A DNA stretch of 7,615 nucleotides, taken from NCBI GenBank assembly GCA_029856625.1, contig JAHKLG010000058.1, positions 1 to 7,615 on the forward strand. The letters run 5' to 3'. Every line of letters begins with the position of its first letter. Within the stretch, counting starts at the first letter, position 1. The DNA comes from Candidatus Njordarchaeota archaeon. GTDB lineage: Archaea; Asgardarchaeota; Njordarchaeia; Njordarchaeales; Njordarchaeaceae. The notes beneath the pieces were generated by a model. The model was not told the DNA's origin. It saw only the letters and a program-made list of their open reading frames with translations, and searched no databases. This document shows, piece by piece, positions 5,991 through 7,615 of this stretch. The position numbers and the translations under genes were made by a program.

Positions 5991-6560
5991 ATGTTCGGCA
6001 TTTTGACTAAAAAGGAATTACTAGAAAGGCTCGAGCAGGATTTAGTCATAAGGCCTTTCTTCCGTGAAAGTCTAGGTGAAGTGACTTATGATATTTCCCT
6101 TAGTTCGGAATTCGTCTTCATTGAACCTCATCATACCCCGATCCTGGATCCAGAGAACTTAAGTGTTAGAGCAAATAGAATTCATGCTAATCACATATAT
6201 CTTCAGCCGCATTCCTTTGTGCTTGGAAGAAGTTTGGAGTGGATAGAATTACCCAATGATATAATGGCAATGATTTCTGGCAAATCAAGCTTAGCTAGAT
6301 TAGGCATAGAAGTTGAGGCAGCTTATTTGCTTCACCCCGGTCATAAGGGTTACGTTATCCTTGAAATAAGTAATAGAAACACTATTCCAGTGAAACTAAA
6401 AACTGGTATGCTGATTGCTCAACTTGTATTCTTTAAAGTTAGACCCGTAAGACCTTATAGTGAGCGCGGTAGTTTTGGCGTTCAAACACGGATTGAATTA
6501 CCGAAAAGAATCAGATTCATTATGGGGTTGCATAAGTCCGAGGAGCCATCGGGAAGTTAG
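5991..6560 (+). CDS. dcd: dCTP deaminase family protein (Dcd-like)
   Basis: Numbering counts from the GTG at 5985 (GTG-ATG-ATG). It should convert dCTP to dUTP, or to dUMP if bifunctional, feeding dTTP synthesis. Family features: ILTKKEL (6-12) as in the Methanocaldococcus enzyme, TYDISL (34-39), the substrate loop GKSSLARLG (99-107) with S102 and R105, the catalytic glutamate E127 in VILEISN, GMLIAQLVF (141-149), RPY (156-158), and Q167. Two positions differ. The Arg of the usual GRSSxAR loop is K100. The Asp of the usual D-P-G segment is H117 (HPGHKG), a residue linked to dUTPase-type chemistry. The C-terminal Tyr preceding Gln is F164. All three in-frame starts are possible; the TATA box favours ATG 5991. 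The stop overlaps that of the next gene by 4 bp. Family call firm, activity less so. Confidence 0.85.
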   Translation: MFGILTKKELLERLEQDLVIRPFFRESLGEVTYDISLSSEFVFIEPHHTPILDPENLSVRANRIHANHIYLQPHSFVLGRSLEWIELPNDIMAMISGKSSLARLGIEVEAAYLLHPGHKGYVILEISNRNTIPVKLKTGMLIAQLVFFKVRPVRPYSERGSFGVQTRIELPKRIRFIMGLHKSEEPSGS

Positions 6561-7504
6561 ATTTTTCCTAGATACTTACGACTATAGTGTATGAGGAAAG
6601 CACCTAAAGAGTATAGAAAGCTGGTCATGTCGTGATCTATTGTCAGTGGAATCTTCTCTGGAATTTTGTCAATGATTTCTATTGGTATCTCAGAAATATT
6701 AGGAGATAGAATGCCTATTGTGGCTATCTTTTGTGCTTTATTTAGGAGTCTGCGTAGTAGGGAAACTATGTCACTACTTATTTGTCTATCAAGTTTTTTT
6801 ACAACGAAAGAGAGTATCCTTATCTTTGAGAAGAGTCCGCTGTAATCATCGAATTTTTCAAAGAGAGTTCCTAATTGGAGACTGTATATCACAAATTCTA
6901 TCTCGAAATCAATGCGATTAAATATTCCTCGTGTTCTGGAAGTGTAAAGCAATACATCTTCATGCACACTGGATCTAGTGACGTAGTGAGAATAATGTGA
7001 ATCAAAGAATTCAATGTCATCTATTAAAAAGCAAGTGGCTGCGTGTATCTTAATTTTTTTCTCAGCTATACGCTTTGGGACTTCAAACAGAGAGGAAGGC
7101 AGCTTTTCAATTTCATTTAACAAAAAATGTAATCTGGGGTCTTTTTCTTTTTCGTGAACTTGTTTTAATGCATGGGCTATTACTGGTCTTAAATCTGGAT
7201 GAAGAGCAATACTTAACATTTCTTCATAAACTGCTCGATTATATAAAGCACGAATAAAGAGCTTTATGATCTTCTCGAGTTTTTCTTTTCTCCATAAGAT
7301 CTTTGTTGCAAGAATGAATGCATCAGTAAAATCTCTTAAGGATGGTAATCTCAGCTGAGTTCTCACCATGACTGCTAAATTTGACGTGTTGTCAACCATA
7401 CACCAGGCGAGAAAGCATGAAAGGGTCTTTTGAAGATTATTGGGTTGAGAGAGACGAAAATGGTCAAGAAATTTTTCATGATAGGCTTTTATCAACAGTA
7501 ACAC
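6557..7504 (-). CDS. Uncharacterised helical protein
   Basis: I do not recognise this 315-residue protein. It appears almost entirely alpha-helical, rich in Leu, Ile, Lys and Phe, and could form a HEAT-like or other alpha-solenoid. Helix-like stretches are at about 1-16, 55-117, 125-147, 199-222 and 227-262. A Pro/Ile-rich linker (268-286) has prolines at 268, 274, 282 and 286. A His/Tyr/Asp cluster (IDDIEFFDSHYSHY, 161-174) is the most distinctive segment, but no known catalytic motif, zinc site, signal peptide or clear membrane helix is visible. The GTG at 7504 directly follows an in-frame stop. TTG at 7495, with GGTG 6 nt upstream, is an equally good start. Its 5' end lies in a mirror-image element shared with the divergent gene at the right edge. 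Codon use resembles its neighbours. Confidence 0.65.
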   Translation of the reverse strand: MLLLIKAYHEKFLDHFRLSQPNNLQKTLSCFLAWCMVDNTSNLAVMVRTQLRLPSLRDFTDAFILATKILWRKEKLEKIIKLFIRALYNRAVYEEMLSIALHPDLRPVIAHALKQVHEKEKDPRLHFLLNEIEKLPSSLFEVPKRIAEKKIKIHAATCFLIDDIEFFDSHYSHYVTRSSVHEDVLLYTSRTRGIFNRIDFEIEFVIYSLQLGTLFEKFDDYSGLFSKIRILSFVVKKLDRQISSDIVSLLRRLLNKAQKIATIGILSPNISEIPIEIIDKIPEKIPLTIDHDMTSFLYSLGAFLIHYSRKYLGKI

Positions 7505-7534
7505 CTATTAGGGTGGTTGTTGATAAAAGTTTAT
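7481..7534. repeat. Imperfect inverted repeat spanning two divergent gene starts
   Basis: CTTTTATCAACA (7486-7497) is the exact reverse complement of TGTTGATAAAAG (7518-7529). Two G-T pairs and three more A-T pairs extend the outer arms to 7481 and 7534. An inner CACC/GGTG pair lies at 7502-7505 and 7512-7515. The arms lie around the 5' ends of the minus-strand gene (7504) and the plus-strand gene (7517). Each arm contains CTTTTATC, TATA-like, roughly 25 nt from the opposite gene's start. Confidence 0.7.
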
Positions 7535-7615
7535 GAAAGATCAGAACAGGGGAGCTACATCATTTTTATCTCAGCTCCTGGCTATGCTTCATCACTTAGT
7601 ATTCTCGAAAACGTG
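7517..7615 (+). CDS. Start of an unrecognised gene, cut by the window edge
   Basis: A frame opens at two consecutive TTG codons (7517, 7520) and runs without a stop for 33 codons to the window end. The other two forward frames close early. GGTG at 7512-7515 is a Shine-Dalgarno match, very close to TTG 7517 and 4 nt before TTG 7520. A TATA-like CTTTTATC at 7486-7493 lies about 27 nt upstream, which would suit a leaderless transcript. The peptide begins LLIKVYERSEQG and continues with a hydrophobic strand, IIFISA. Its first residues echo LLIKAYHEK of the divergent gene, because both are encoded by the arms of the inverted repeat. No family is recognised from 33 residues. Confidence 0.45.
   Translation, partial: MLIKVYERSEQGSYIIFISAPGYASSLSILENV

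Noticed and set aside
5985..5991. GTGATGA as a C box.
   Set aside because: It coincides with the start codons of the dCTP deaminase gene and has no D box partner nearby.

Overview
This window looks like part of an archaeal chromosome. It encodes a proteasome beta-type subunit, a TrmI-type tRNA m1A methyltransferase, an archaeal NYN-domain protein and a zinc ribbon-PUA-PAPS reductase-like protein. Shine-Dalgarno sites are of the GGAGG/GAGGTGA kind, TATA-like boxes sit about 25 nt before start codons, and TTG/GTG starts are frequent. The DNA is A+T-rich and densely coding. A thermophilic Thermoproteota-like lineage is my best guess, partly because a proteasome beta subunit without catalytic residues implies a second, active beta gene elsewhere. 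The sequence alone does not fix the taxon.

Layout. (1) 1-2742, plus strand: a 5'-truncated trmI-like gene, an NYN-domain gene 23 nt downstream (probable operon), a YfcE/MJ0936-type metallophosphoesterase, and a TPR-like helical repeat protein. (2) 2731-5812, minus strand, read right to left: a MIP18/DUF59 Fe-S assembly protein, a large zinc ribbon-PUA-PAPS reductase-like protein, and the degenerate proteasome beta subunit. The TPR and proteasome genes overlap tail-to-tail by 12 bp. (3) 5985-6560, plus strand: a dCTP deaminase family gene, divergent from the MIP18 gene. (4) 6557-7504, minus strand: an unrecognised all-helical protein whose stop codon overlaps that of the dCTP deaminase gene. 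(5) 7517 to the right edge, plus strand: the probable start of another unrecognised gene, divergent from (4).

Connections. trmI plus the NYN gene suggests an RNA-metabolism unit. The PUA-PAPS protein carries a CC...CxxC pattern like that of [4Fe-4S] APS reductases, and the next gene upstream is a probable Fe-S carrier, so a client/carrier relation is plausible. It lacks the reductase ECG-type catalytic cysteine and has RNA-binding-type domains, so RNA sulfur chemistry is a better guess than sulfate reduction. Several proteins keep their family fold but have lost expected catalytic residues: NYN, proteasome beta, and one position of the dCTP deaminase family.

The most unusual DNA structure is a mirror-image element at 7481-7534, where two divergent genes start. 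Each arm encodes the first residues of one gene and also resembles the TATA box of the other. No tRNA, rRNA, CRISPR array or insertion sequence was seen. The largest gene-free stretch is 182 bp.
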